The notes under the pieces are model-generated. The model saw nothing but the letters and a program-made list of their open reading frames with translations. It did not search any database and was not told where the DNA came from. The position numbers were made by a program, and so were the translations under genes. A stretch of DNA of 16,748 nucleotides, from positions 583 through 17,330 of the forward strand of contig JAHZDG010000017.1 of NCBI GenBank assembly GCA_019422485.1. Direction: 5' to 3'. Numbering within the stretch: position 1 is the stretch's first letter; the number at the start of each line of letters is the position of its first letter. The DNA is from Alistipes sp. (lineage in GTDB: Bacteria; Bacteroidota; Bacteroidia; Bacteroidales; Rikenellaceae). Below, piece after piece: positions 7,525-15,213 of the stretch.

Positions 7525-7543
7525 CTCGGACTCGATGTCCGGG
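7525..7543 (+). other. Hairpin between cdsA and psd
   Basis: CTCGGAC (7525-7531) pairs with GTCCGGG (7537-7543), with one G-U pair, around a TCGAT loop. No T-run follows, so it is not a standard terminator. It could trim or stabilise the mRNA between the two lipid genes. Confidence 0.35.
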
Positions 7544-7570
7544 TGTCGAATATTTACCCAACGATCTGTC

Positions 7571-8224
7571 ATGAAGATTCATAAAGAGGGATATGGCATC
7601 ATCCGAACGACGGCTTTGCTGCTGATCGTTCTGGTGGCTTTATGTGCGTGGCTTTTTTCGGGCATTGTTGTCTGGGCCGTAAGCCTGATCGCCATAGGTT
7701 TTTTCCTGTTTGTTTCGGCCTTTTTCCGCAGTCCGTCCCGTCCGGAGTATACGGATCCCGATATCGTATTTTCTCCGGCCGACGGTAAAATCGTCGCCAT
7801 TGAAGAGGTGCAGGAAAATGAATATTTTCACGAACGTCGTTTGCAGGTGTCGGTGTTCATGTCTATTTGGAACGTGCACATCAACTGGTTCCCGGTAGCG
7901 GGAACGGTGGAATATTTCCGGCACCATCACGGACGTTTCCTGGTGGCTTGGCACCCGAAGTCTTCGGAAGATAACGAACGGACGACGACGGTGGTGGACA
8001 TGGGCGGACGCAAGGTGATGTTCCGTCAGATTGCCGGACTGGTAGCGCGCAGGATCGTTTCGTATGCACGGGTCGGAGAGCCGGTCGCCCAGAACAGCCA
8101 GTGCGGATTTATCAAGTTCGGGTCGCGGGTCGATATTTATCTGCCGGTGGACGCTGACGTTCAGGTTCGCTTGGGGGATAAGGTGACCGGTTCGCAAAGC
8201 TGTATCGCCCGTCTGAAAAAATAG
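7571..8224 (+). CDS. psd: Phosphatidylserine decarboxylase proenzyme
   Basis: This 217-residue protein is of the short Psd type. Two membrane segments (about 12-30 and 33-51) anchor it. The putative catalytic triad is visible: D71 (SPADGKI), H103 (NVHINW) and S185 in the self-cleavage motif F-G-S-R. Cleavage between G184 and S185 would turn S185 into the pyruvoyl group that decarboxylates phosphatidylserine to phosphatidylethanolamine. The start at 7571 (MKIHKEGYGI) is preferred to an ATG at 7535, which would add 12 residues with no family look and lies in the hairpin region. The usual partner, phosphatidylserine synthase (pssA), is not next to it: the next gene is a membrane transporter-like protein, so pssA must lie elsewhere. 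Confidence 0.93.
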   Translation: MKIHKEGYGIIRTTALLLIVLVALCAWLFSGIVVWAVSLIAIGFFLFVSAFFRSPSRPEYTDPDIVFSPADGKIVAIEEVQENEYFHERRLQVSVFMSIWNVHINWFPVAGTVEYFRHHHGRFLVAWHPKSSEDNERTTTVVDMGGRKVMFRQIAGLVARRIVSYARVGEPVAQNSQCGFIKFGSRVDIYLPVDADVQVRLGDKVTGSQSCIARLKK

Positions 8225-8266
8225 GCGGAGTCATTCCGTCCTGCACTCGATTAATACCCTGCGGGG

Positions 8267-9370
8267 ATGTCGAAAATATATCGCTACATAGTGGCAGCTG
8301 CCGTAACGGCTATCATACTTTTTCTGGTATGGTATTTCAGTAATATTGTCATTTATATTCTGGTGGCGGCCGTGTTGGCGATTTTGGGAAAACCGCTGAC
8401 CAATTTCCTCAGTGGCCTGCATGTGGGGAAAGCGCGTATTCGAGTGCCGCGTTGGGCGGCTGCACTGCTGACTTTAACCCTGATTTGGTTGATTTTGATT
8501 GGTCTGTTTTGGCTGTTTGTGCCGATTATTTTCCAGACAATCAAACAATTTTCTGCCCTGGATATTACGCATGTCGTGCAATCTTTTCAGGAACCGCTCT
8601 CGGTCTTGGAACACTTTATCGAAAAGGTCTTTTCCTTGCATGAAAATGACTTTTCGTTGATTGAGGCCATCTCCCGTCAGATTACTCCGCTGTTCGATCT
8701 GAATGTGATTAACCATCTTTTGTCTTCGATTGTCAGTACGGTGAGCGGAGCTGTCGTAGCCGCTTTCTCCATCTCTTTTATTACGTTTTTCTTTTTGAAG
8801 GAGAGCAACCTTTTCTCCAACATGGTGATCATCATGTTCCCCAAAAAATATGAGGAAAACATTACGCGGGCCTTGGATTCCATTACGAATCTGTTGATCC
8901 GTTATTTTACGGGGATTGTGACCGAATCCAGCATTATGACCGTCATCGTTTCGTTGGGATTGTTGTTGTTGGGTTTTGCCTGGCAGACAGCTTTGATTAT
9001 CGGATTGATTGTGGGCGTGCTCAATGTGATTCCTTACCTGGGTCCCATTATCGGGATGGCGATCGGCATTTTAATCGGAGTGGTTGGCGGCGGTATCTAT
9101 GAGGTGACTACGTTAGGGGTAGTGGTTCGTATTGCCGGAACGATTCTTTTTGCTCAGGGGGTCGATAATTTTGTGCTGCAGCCGGTGCTGTACTCCAATC
9201 GGGCCAAGGCCCATCCGCTGGAAATTTTTCTGGTGATTCTGATTGCCGGGAGTTTGGCTGGGGTGTTGGGTATGTTGTTGGCGATACCGTCCTACAATGT
9301 AATTCGAGTTTTTGCCAAGGAGTTTTTCAACAACTTCCGGGTCGTGCAAAAGCTGACGGAAAAGATCTGA
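8267..9370 (+). CDS. AI-2E/PerM family membrane protein
   Basis: This 367-residue polytopic membrane protein has the usual plan of the AI-2E transporter family (PF01594): two N-terminal hydrophobic segments (about 8-42), a third at about 66-90, a soluble region of about 60 residues with amphipathic helices (90-155), and a C-terminal block of hydrophobic segments. The latter includes the conserved NVIPYLGPIIG and HPLEIFLVILIAGSLAG stretches. Members have been linked to autoinducer-2 export (TqsA) and to Na+/H+ antiport, but most have no known substrate, so a specific role should not be assigned. It follows psd after 42 bases and is followed by a hairpin, so it may close the lipid operon. Confidence 0.88.
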   Translation: MSKIYRYIVAAAVTAIILFLVWYFSNIVIYILVAAVLAILGKPLTNFLSGLHVGKARIRVPRWAAALLTLTLIWLILIGLFWLFVPIIFQTIKQFSALDITHVVQSFQEPLSVLEHFIEKVFSLHENDFSLIEAISRQITPLFDLNVINHLLSSIVSTVSGAVVAAFSISFITFFFLKESNLFSNMVIIMFPKKYEENITRALDSITNLLIRYFTGIVTESSIMTVIVSLGLLLLGFAWQTALIIGLIVGVLNVIPYLGPIIGMAIGILIGVVGGGIYEVTTLGVVVRIAGTILFAQGVDNFVLQPVLYSNRAKAHPLEIFLVILIAGSLAGVLGMLLAIPSYNVIRVFAKEFFNNFRVVQKLTEKI

Positions 9371-9373
9371 TGA

Positions 9374-9401
9374 CTTGCGGCGGATCGGATTTTGCTGCAA
9401 G
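9374..9401 (+). terminator. Hairpin after the AI-2E-family gene
   Basis: CTTGCGGC (9374-9381) pairs with GCTGCAAG (9394-9401), eight pairs including one G-U, around a 12-base loop. It begins three bases after the TGA stop. No T-run follows, so it may be a weak terminator or an mRNA-processing structure that separates the GH97 gene from the run before it. Confidence 0.35.
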
Positions 9402-9424
9402 AAGATTCCTAAATAGAATAGAGT

Positions 9425-11278
9425 ATGAAAATAGGCCTGTTTTTCGGATGGGTAAGTTGTTGCCTGTTGGGCGTGATGGTGGCTTCGGGTACGGAGATTA
9501 TGGGCCAGAGCCCGGATGGCAGCTTACGCGTGATTGTTTCGTATGATCGTTCTCAACCGTTGTGTTATCGAGTAGAACAGGAAGGTGAAACGGTGTTGTC
9601 TTCATCGAGCTTGGGACTGGTGATTGACGGTCGTGATCTGGGTCTTCGGGTGCAGACGAACGGAACGGTGACAGATACGTTGATCGATGAACGTTATCCC
9701 ATTTACGGTCACCATGCGGAAGCCCGCAATCATTGTCGGCAATATTCCATTCCTTTAAAAGGATCGGGTCGGGCGTATGTGTTGCAGGTGAGGGTATATA
9801 ACGACGGCGTGGCTTTCCGATATCGGGTGCCCGGTCGCGGCAATGTCCGCATCGAAGCCGATCGGACGGGTTGGACGTTACCGGCGGAAGCCAAGGCTTA
9901 TTGGTCGAATTATACGTTGGATTATGAGCAACTCCATCAACAAACGTCTTTTGGAGAGATTCCCATGGGGCAAGTGATGACGGTTCCGCTGACCCTGGAG
10001 GTCGGAGGTCGTTTCTTGGCGATCACGGAGGCTGATTGTCGGACATTCCCGGATATGGTGGTGCGTCGTGTGGAAGATGGGGTAGAGGCTTGTTTCCCGT
10101 CGACCCCCGAAGGGTGGATGGCATCCGGAGAGGTGGTTTCTCCTTGGCGGGCGATGATGGTGGCCCATGATCTCAATGAATTGGTCAATTGTGATTTGGT
10201 CACCAATTTGTGCGAAGCTCCTGCTCCCGGACTCGATTTCAGCTGGATACGTCCCGGTCGGGTGCTGTGGCAGTGGTGGAGTGTCGGCTCGCCTCGGATG
10301 GAAGATCAGGCGGGATGGTATGATGCGGCTGCACGTCTGGGTTGGGAATATTATCTGATCGATGATGGGTGGCGGATGTGGCGCCAACCCGGTAAAGATC
10401 AGTGGCAGTGCCTCAAAGAGGTGATCGATTATGGAAAATCGAAAGGGGTGGAGAGCATCGTGTGGGTCAATTCCGAAGAGATGCGGACCCGGGACAGCAT
10501 TCGAGCCTATTTGGAAAAGGTGAAAGAGACGGGGGCCGTAGGGATCAAGATCGACTTTATTCCCGAAGCGACGCCTGCGATTGTCCGTTGGTATCAAGAT
10601 GCCTTGGAGGAGACGTATGCCTTGCGGTTGTTGTGTAATTTTCACGGATGTATCAAGCCGTCGGGCTTGCGTCGGACATGGCCGCACGAGTTGACACGGG
10701 AAGCGGTGCGGGGCCACGAGTTTCATATCAGTCGTTATGACCGGGTAATGCCGAAAGATCAGGATGCGATCAAGCCGTTTACTCGTTTGCTGGCCGGACC
10801 GGCTGATTTTACGCCGACGGCTTTTGTGCCCGAAGAGTTGTTGGGCTATACCTGGCCGCATGAATTGGCGCAGGCGATTGTGTATCTCTCGCCTTTGACG
10901 CACTTTGCCGATAATTATATCTATTACCTGAATAGTCCGGTGGAAGATTTGCTGCGAGATTTGCCGGTGGTGTGGGATGAAACCCGGGTTCTGCCGGACA
11001 GCCGTATCGGGAAAGTGGCCGCTTTTGCGCGGCGGAGCGGAGAAGAGTATTGGATCGGGGTGGTCAACGGAGAGGAAACTTCGTCGATCGAGCTGCCGTT
11101 CGATGATCTGAAAGCCCCCATGATGGCGACGGTCATTGCGGATCGTGAAGGGGTGGATGATGCGGTGGTGCGCACCTTGCGGGTAGTGTCACCAGGGGAT
11201 CGTTGGAAAATCACCTTGCGTCCCGGAGGCGGTTATGTGGTTCGGTTGCAACCGATTCAGGGAACGGTTGAGCCTTAA
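9425..11278 (+). CDS. Secreted glycoside hydrolase family 97, retaining type
   Basis: This 617-residue protein begins with a hydrophobic signal peptide (about 1-22), so it is exported to the periplasm or beyond. An N-terminal beta-rich domain (about 28-260) leads to a TIM-barrel with the GH97 blocks LWQWWSVGSP, YYLIDDGW and SIVWVN. The decisive feature is GIKIDFI (373-379): D377 stands where retaining GH97 alpha-galactosidases carry their nucleophile, while inverting SusB-type alpha-glucosidases lack it. The LCNFHGCIKPSGLRRTWP and LTREAVRGHE blocks follow; E426 or E432 could be the acid/base. The C-terminal domain is beta-rich. Alpha-galactosidase is the best guess, but substrate range in GH97 varies. 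No SusC/SusD pair, sensor or other glycosidase lies nearby, so it is not in a visible polysaccharide utilisation locus. A strong terminator follows. Confidence 0.92.
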   Translation: MKIGLFFGWVSCCLLGVMVASGTEIMGQSPDGSLRVIVSYDRSQPLCYRVEQEGETVLSSSSLGLVIDGRDLGLRVQTNGTVTDTLIDERYPIYGHHAEARNHCRQYSIPLKGSGRAYVLQVRVYNDGVAFRYRVPGRGNVRIEADRTGWTLPAEAKAYWSNYTLDYEQLHQQTSFGEIPMGQVMTVPLTLEVGGRFLAITEADCRTFPDMVVRRVEDGVEACFPSTPEGWMASGEVVSPWRAMMVAHDLNELVNCDLVTNLCEAPAPGLDFSWIRPGRVLWQWWSVGSPRMEDQAGWYDAAARLGWEYYLIDDGWRMWRQPGKDQWQCLKEVIDYGKSKGVESIVWVNSEEMRTRDSIRAYLEKVKETGAVGIKIDFIPEATPAIVRWYQDALEETYALRLLCNFHGCIKPSGLRRTWPHELTREAVRGHEFHISRYDRVMPKDQDAIKPFTRLLAGPADFTPTAFVPEELLGYTWPHELAQAIVYLSPLTHFADNYIYYLNSPVEDLLRDLPVVWDETRVLPDSRIGKVAAFARRSGEEYWIGVVNGEETSSIELPFDDLKAPMMATVIADREGVDDAVVRTLRVVSPGDRWKITLRPGGGYVVRLQPIQGTVEP

Positions 11279-11302
11279 ATGCTAAGAGGTTAATTCTTAT
11301 AA

Positions 11303-11334
11303 AATCGGGCGGTCCGTATTGGGATCGCCCGATT
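11303..11334. terminator. Strong bidirectional terminator
   Basis: AATCGGGCGGTCC (11303-11315) pairs with GGATCGCCCGATT (11322-11334), 13 pairs with one G-U, around a GTATTG loop. ATTATTTT follows on the plus strand. On the minus strand, ATTTTATAAG follows the stem. It lies between the convergent GH97 and uup genes and can end both transcripts. The remaining gap to 11420 holds no gene. Confidence 0.85.
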
Positions 11335-11358
11335 ATTTTGGAATGGATGACTTCTGTA

Positions 11359-11401
11359 AAGAGAGGGAATAAGATCTCTTCGTAGAGACTGCCTTTCTAC
11401 G
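11359..11401. other. Two tandem small hairpins downstream of uup
   Basis: AAGAGA (11359-11364) pairs with TCTCTT (11375-11380), and immediately after it CGTAGA (11381-11386) pairs with TCTACG (11396-11401). Both stems are 6 bp. They lie within the first 65 bases after the uup stop on the minus strand and could add to termination or protect the 3' end. Confidence 0.35.
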
Positions 11402-11420
11402 GCGGCCTCCGAAAATCCGA

Positions 11421-13316
11421 TTAGGAGCCGATTTCGCTGAGTTCCAGCCAGCGCATACTGGCTTCGTCGATGCGGTCGATCAATTCGGCTACGCGCAGGG
11501 ATTTTGCCGTCAGTTCCTCGATCGGAAGCGTTCCGCTGCTCATCTCTGCCTCCAGCGCCGCTTTTTCGGCCTCCATTTCGGGAATCTGTTTGTCCAGTTG
11601 TTCCAGCTCGCGTTTTTCGTTGAAAGAGAGTTTGCGTTTGGTGCCGGATTCCGAACGGGTCGGTTTGGTGTTTTCTGTCGATTTGGAAGTCGATTCACGG
11701 GTCGTTTGTGCCGCCTGAGCTGCCTCTTGTTCGCTCTTCAGTTTCTTCCATTGCAGATAGTCGCTGTAGCCTGACGGGAAATCCTTGATGCGTCCTTCTC
11801 CTTCAAAAACCAACAGGTGATCCACCACCTTGTCCATGAAATAGCGGTCGTGAGAAACGACGATCAGGCAGCCTCCATATCCTTTCAGGTACTCTTCGAG
11901 CACCTGCAGGGTCATGATGTCCAGGTCGTTGGTCGGTTCATCCAGCACCAGAAAGTTCGGATTGCGCATCAGAATGGTGCACAGGTAGAGCCGGCGACGT
12001 TCTCCCCCGCTGAGTTTAGCCACGAAATTATGTTGGGTCTGGGGCGTAAACAGAAAATATTGCAAGAATTGCGAGGCGGTCATTTTACGCCCTTCATTCA
12101 GTTCGATGTTTTCGTCGATGTCGCTCACTCCATCGATCACCTTGGCTTGTTCGTCAAAGGCGATCCCTTCCTGCGAATAATATCCAAAACGTACCGTCTC
12201 TCCGATGTCGATCGTGCCGCTGTCGGGAGCGATCTGACCCATCAGCATTTTGAGAAAGGTCGACTTCCCGGTGCCGTTTCCACCGACGATGCCCATTTTC
12301 TCGTAGCGGGCGAAAGTGTAGTCGAAATTGCTTAGAATGACCTTGTCACCGAAACGTTTCGACAGCCCTTTGACCTCAAAAATCTTTTTGCCGATGTAAG
12401 AGGCTTTGACGTCGATACGGACCGAACCTTTTTCACGTTCTTTTCGCAGACGTTCTTCCAGCTCATAAAACGATTCGATACGGGAACGGGCTTTGGTGCC
12501 TCGGGCCTGAGGTTGGCGGCGCATCCACTCCAACTCCTGCCGGTAGAGGTTGCGGTCGCTTTCCCGTTTGGCTTCAGCGGCGTCGAGACGTTCCTGTCGC
12601 TTCTCGAGGTAATAGCTGTAGTTTCCTTTGTAAAGATATGTCTGACGGTGGTCGATTTCCACAATGTCGGTGCAGACCCTGTCGAGGAAGTAACGGTCGT
12701 GGGTGACCATCAGCAGGCTGAGTCGGGCTCGGGAGAGGTACTCTTCAAGCCATTGGGTCATCTCCAGGTCGAGGTGGTTGGTCGGTTCGTCCAGAATCAA
12801 CAGGTCGGGTTCGGTGATCAGGGCATTGGCCAGCGCTACGCGTTTGATCTGGCCGCCCGACAGTTCACGGGTCGGTTGGTCGAAACGGGTGATGCGCAGT
12901 TGCGAAAGGATCTGTTTGATGCGGGATTCGTAGTTCCAGGCATCGAGCCGATCCATGCGGGCCATGGCTTCGTGCAGTGCGTCGGAGTCATTCTGGCTTA
13001 AGGCCTGTTCATAGGCCGCAATGGCCGCTACGGCCGGCGAGTCGCTCAGAAAACAGGCGTCCAGCACGGTGGTCCCGTCCGGATAGCGGGGATCCTGTTC
13101 CAGGTAGGCGACTTTCAGGTCGCGGCGAAACGTGATCTGTCCGGCTTGGTAGTCTTCCTTACCGGCGATGATGTTCAACAGCGTGGTTTTGCCCGATCCG
13201 TTGCGGGCGATCAGACCGATGCGCTGTCCCTCGCTCACACTCAACGAAAGATTCTCGAAGAGCGTCAGATCCCCGAATGATTTGCTTAACCCTTCGACCT
13301 GCAGATAGCTGACCAT
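11421..13316 (-). CDS. uup: ABC-F ATPase, Uup-like
   Basis: This 631-residue soluble protein has two ABC ATPase domains and no membrane segment, the ABC-F plan. Domain 1 has Walker A ARNGSGKTT (37-45; the first Gly is Ala), signature LSGGQ and Walker B LLILDEPTNHLD. Domain 2 has GGNGTGKST, LSGGERRR and FLVLDEPTNDLD. Between them lies the charged helical linker with the WMRRQPQARGTKARSR block, which contacts the ribosome in this family. The last 90 residues (KRKLSFNEKRELEQL…) form the coiled-coil tail typical of Uup and support that name over EttA. Uup-type proteins bind the ribosome and have been linked to ribosome assembly, relief of stalled translation and precise transposon excision. The gene begins 12 bases after the ahcY stop, with GGAGAG directly before the ATG. 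Antibiotic resistance is not indicated. Confidence 0.92.
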   Translation of the reverse strand: MVSYLQVEGLSKSFGDLTLFENLSLSVSEGQRIGLIARNGSGKTTLLNIIAGKEDYQAGQITFRRDLKVAYLEQDPRYPDGTTVLDACFLSDSPAVAAIAAYEQALSQNDSDALHEAMARMDRLDAWNYESRIKQILSQLRITRFDQPTRELSGGQIKRVALANALITEPDLLILDEPTNHLDLEMTQWLEEYLSRARLSLLMVTHDRYFLDRVCTDIVEIDHRQTYLYKGNYSYYLEKRQERLDAAEAKRESDRNLYRQELEWMRRQPQARGTKARSRIESFYELEERLRKEREKGSVRIDVKASYIGKKIFEVKGLSKRFGDKVILSNFDYTFARYEKMGIVGGNGTGKSTFLKMLMGQIAPDSGTIDIGETVRFGYYSQEGIAFDEQAKVIDGVSDIDENIELNEGRKMTASQFLQYFLFTPQTQHNFVAKLSGGERRRLYLCTILMRNPNFLVLDEPTNDLDIMTLQVLEEYLKGYGGCLIVVSHDRYFMDKVVDHLLVFEGEGRIKDFPSGYSDYLQWKKLKSEQEAAQAAQTTRESTSKSTENTKPTRSESGTKRKLSFNEKRELEQLDKQIPEMEAEKAALEAEMSSGTLPIEELTAKSLRVAELIDRIDEASMRWLELSEIGS

Positions 13317-13328
13317 CTCTCCGAAGGT

Positions 13329-14741
13329 TTAGTAACGATAAAAGTCGGCTTTGTAAGGTCCGTCCACGTCCACTCCGATATAGGCGGCCTGTTTGGGCGT
13401 CAGGCGGGTCAGGTGAACCCCCAGTGCATCCAGATGCAGACGTGCCACCTCTTCGTCCAACTGTTTGGGCAGGCGGTATACATCTACGTCAAGCGGTTTG
13501 GTCCACAATTCAATCTGAGCCAGCACCTGATTGGTGAACGAGTTGCTCATGACGAACGAGGGGTGGCCGGTGGCACAGCCCAGATTGACCAGTCGGCCTT
13601 CGGCCAGCAGGAAGATCGAGTGCCCGTCCGGGAAGGTATATTTGTCGACTTGGGGTTTGATTTCGGTTTTGACGATGCCGGGGTAGGCGATCAGTTTGTC
13701 GACCTGAATTTCGTTGTCGAAGTGGCCGATGTTGCAGACGATGGCCTGATCCCGCATGCGTTCCATGTGTTCAATGCGGATGATGTCGCAGTTGCCGGTC
13801 GTGGTGACGTAGATGTTCCCTTCGTCCAGCACGTCTTCCACGGTGCGAACTTCGAAACCTTCCATAGCGGCCTGCAAGGCACAGATCGGGTCGATTTCGG
13901 TGACAATGACCCGGGCCCCATACGAGCGCATGCTCATGGCGCAACCTTTCCCGACATCCCCGTAGCCGCATACGACGACGACTTTCCCGGCGATCATGAC
14001 GTCCGTAGCGCGTTTGATACCGTCGGCCAGCGATTCGCGGCAGCCGTACAGGTTGTCGAATTTGCTTTTGGTGACCGAGTCATTGACGTTGATGGCCGGA
14101 ACGAGCAGTTCGCCCCGCGTCTGCATCTGGTAAAGACGGTGTACGCCGGTGGTGGTTTCTTCCGAAACCCCTTTCCAATCGGCTACCGTGCGATGCCATT
14201 TGGTCGGATCTTCCTGCTGCAAACGGCGGAGGGTGTCCAAAATGACGGCTTCTTCATGACTGGAGGGTTCGTATTGCAGGCTGGTGGGGTCGTTTTCGCC
14301 TCGATAGCCTTTGTGAATCAGTAGGGTGGCGTCACCTCCGTCGTCTACGATCAACTGGGGTCCCAGACCTCCGGGAAAACTCATGGCCATGGCCGTGCAC
14401 CACCAGTAATCTTCCAGGGTTTCGCCTTTCCAGGCAAATACCGGTACACCGGCTTGTGCGATGGCGGCTGCGGCGTGGTCCTGGGTCGAGAAGATGTTGC
14501 AGCTGCACCAACGAACATCGGCCCCCAGTTCGACCAGGGTTTCGATCAGTACGGCGGTTTGAATGGTCATGTGCAACGATCCCATGATGCGTACGCCTTT
14601 CAGCGGTTTCGAGGCGCTGTATTTGCGACGGACGGCCATCAGACCGGGCATTTCTTTTTCGGCGATTTCGATTTCCCGGCGTCCCCAGCCGGCCAGGTCG
14701 ATGTCGGCGACCTTATACGGAAGTTCCTGATTTATCCACAT
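13329..14741 (-). CDS. ahcY: S-adenosylhomocysteine hydrolase (adenosylhomocysteinase)
   Basis: This 470-residue enzyme splits S-adenosylhomocysteine, the product and inhibitor of methyltransferases, into adenosine and homocysteine, using bound NAD+. All key parts are present: DDGGD (133-137), SEETTTG (193-199), DSVTKSKFDN with K225, D229 and N230 (221-230), the Rossmann motif GYGDVGKG (259-266), CNIGHFDNE with H340, ATGHPS with H393, and the C-terminal K464 and Y468 that close the NAD site of the neighbouring subunit. It is the long form, with an insert of about 40 residues (about 145-190) before SEETTTG. The ATG at 14741 overlaps the end of the riboflavin kinase gene by 10 bases, so translational coupling is likely. 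It supports the activated methyl cycle. Confidence 0.97.
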   Translation of the reverse strand: MWINQELPYKVADIDLAGWGRREIEIAEKEMPGLMAVRRKYSASKPLKGVRIMGSLHMTIQTAVLIETLVELGADVRWCSCNIFSTQDHAAAAIAQAGVPVFAWKGETLEDYWWCTAMAMSFPGGLGPQLIVDDGGDATLLIHKGYRGENDPTSLQYEPSSHEEAVILDTLRRLQQEDPTKWHRTVADWKGVSEETTTGVHRLYQMQTRGELLVPAINVNDSVTKSKFDNLYGCRESLADGIKRATDVMIAGKVVVVCGYGDVGKGCAMSMRSYGARVIVTEIDPICALQAAMEGFEVRTVEDVLDEGNIYVTTTGNCDIIRIEHMERMRDQAIVCNIGHFDNEIQVDKLIAYPGIVKTEIKPQVDKYTFPDGHSIFLLAEGRLVNLGCATGHPSFVMSNSFTNQVLAQIELWTKPLDVDVYRLPKQLDEEVARLHLDALGVHLTRLTPKQAAYIGVDVDGPYKADFYRY

Positions 14742-15109
14742 GATGTCAGAATTTTGATGATGGCTTGTTTATCTCGGTCGATTTGTTGCAGCAGGTCTTC
14801 GGTCGATGCAAAGCGGCGTTCGGTCCGTACGTATTGGAGCAGTTCTACACGGATACTCCGACCGTAGAGATCTCCGTTGAAATCCAGCAGATGCACTTCC
14901 AGCACGCGCTGTCCGTCCTGATCGACCGTGGGTTTGCGACCCACATATCCCAAGGCGCCGTAGGTCCGGCCCTCTACGGTGACCCGGGCGGCCCAAACAC
15001 CGTTGTCGACGGCCAAGTCGGCCGGAATGCTCAGGTTGGCGGTCGGATAGCCGAGCCGTCGACCGAGCTGATGTCCTCCGATGACGGTGCCTACGATAAT
15101 CGGGTTCAT
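14732..15109 (-). CDS. Stand-alone riboflavin kinase domain
   Basis: This 125-residue protein equals the C-terminal riboflavin kinase domain of bacterial RibF: G-x-VIGGHQLGRRLGYPTANL (ATP/flavin loop, PTAN at 22-25), GVWAARV, GYVGRKPTVD, and EVHLLDFNGDLYG with the likely catalytic E71, then the RTERRF…LLQQIDRD helix. It would make FMN from riboflavin and ATP. Most bacterial RibF proteins are about 300 residues with an N-terminal FAD synthetase domain. Here that domain is missing, and an in-frame TAA at 15152-15154, followed by the divergent merR gene, rules out an upstream extension. FAD synthesis must rely on another protein. The promoter box at 15133-15140 lies 23 bases before the ATG, supporting this short start. 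The gene overlaps ahcY by 10 bases. Confidence 0.88.
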   Translation of the reverse strand: MNPIIVGTVIGGHQLGRRLGYPTANLSIPADLAVDNGVWAARVTVEGRTYGALGYVGRKPTVDQDGQRVLEVHLLDFNGDLYGRSIRVELLQYVRTERRFASTEDLLQQIDRDKQAIIKILTSCG

Positions 15110-15132
15110 GCTGTATCGAGTTTGTCGAAAGG

Positions 15133-15140
15133 CAAAGGTA
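15133..15140 (-). promoter_or_regulatory. Putative -7 box for the ribK-ahcY-uup unit
   Basis: Read on the minus strand this is TACCTTTG, an exact match to TAnnTTTG, 23 bases before the ATG at 15109. The -33 region (about 15160-15169) reads TTTTCACAAG on this strand, only a weak match to TTTG. It overlaps the putative -33 region of the divergent MerR promoter. Confidence 0.5.
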
Positions 15141-15160
15141 GCAAGAATAATTTACTTTAC

Positions 15161-15190
15161 TTGTGAAAACCGTTTGTATTTCGTACCTTG
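15161..15190 (+). promoter_or_regulatory. Putative promoter for the merR-type gene
   Basis: TTG (15161-15163) and TACCTTG (15184-15190) are separated by 20 bases and resemble the Bacteroidota -33/-7 pair, though the -7 box is one T short. The ATG at 15214 follows 23 bases later. Confidence 0.35.
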
Positions 15191-15213
15191 CTCTGCATTT
15201 GGAACGCAGATTT

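Noticed and set aside
9878..10903. A 341-codon minus-strand open frame opposite the GH97 gene
   Set aside because: The plus-strand frame has clear GH97 motifs; the antisense frame is Arg/His/Pro-rich and follows from codon bias.
9425..11278. A polysaccharide utilisation locus around the GH97 gene
   Set aside because: No SusC/SusD-like, sensor or further glycosidase genes lie on either side in this window.
11817..12335. A 172-codon plus-strand open frame opposite uup
   Set aside because: It mirrors the conserved ABC domain 2 of uup and shows no independent features.
11421..13316. ABC-F protein as an antibiotic resistance factor
   Set aside because: The Uup-type coiled-coil tail and the housekeeping context argue against a ribosome-protection resistance protein.
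13413..14324. A 303-codon plus-strand open frame opposite ahcY
   Set aside because: ahcY is certain from its motifs; the antisense frame has a Phe/Asp/Val-rich composition typical of a shadow frame.
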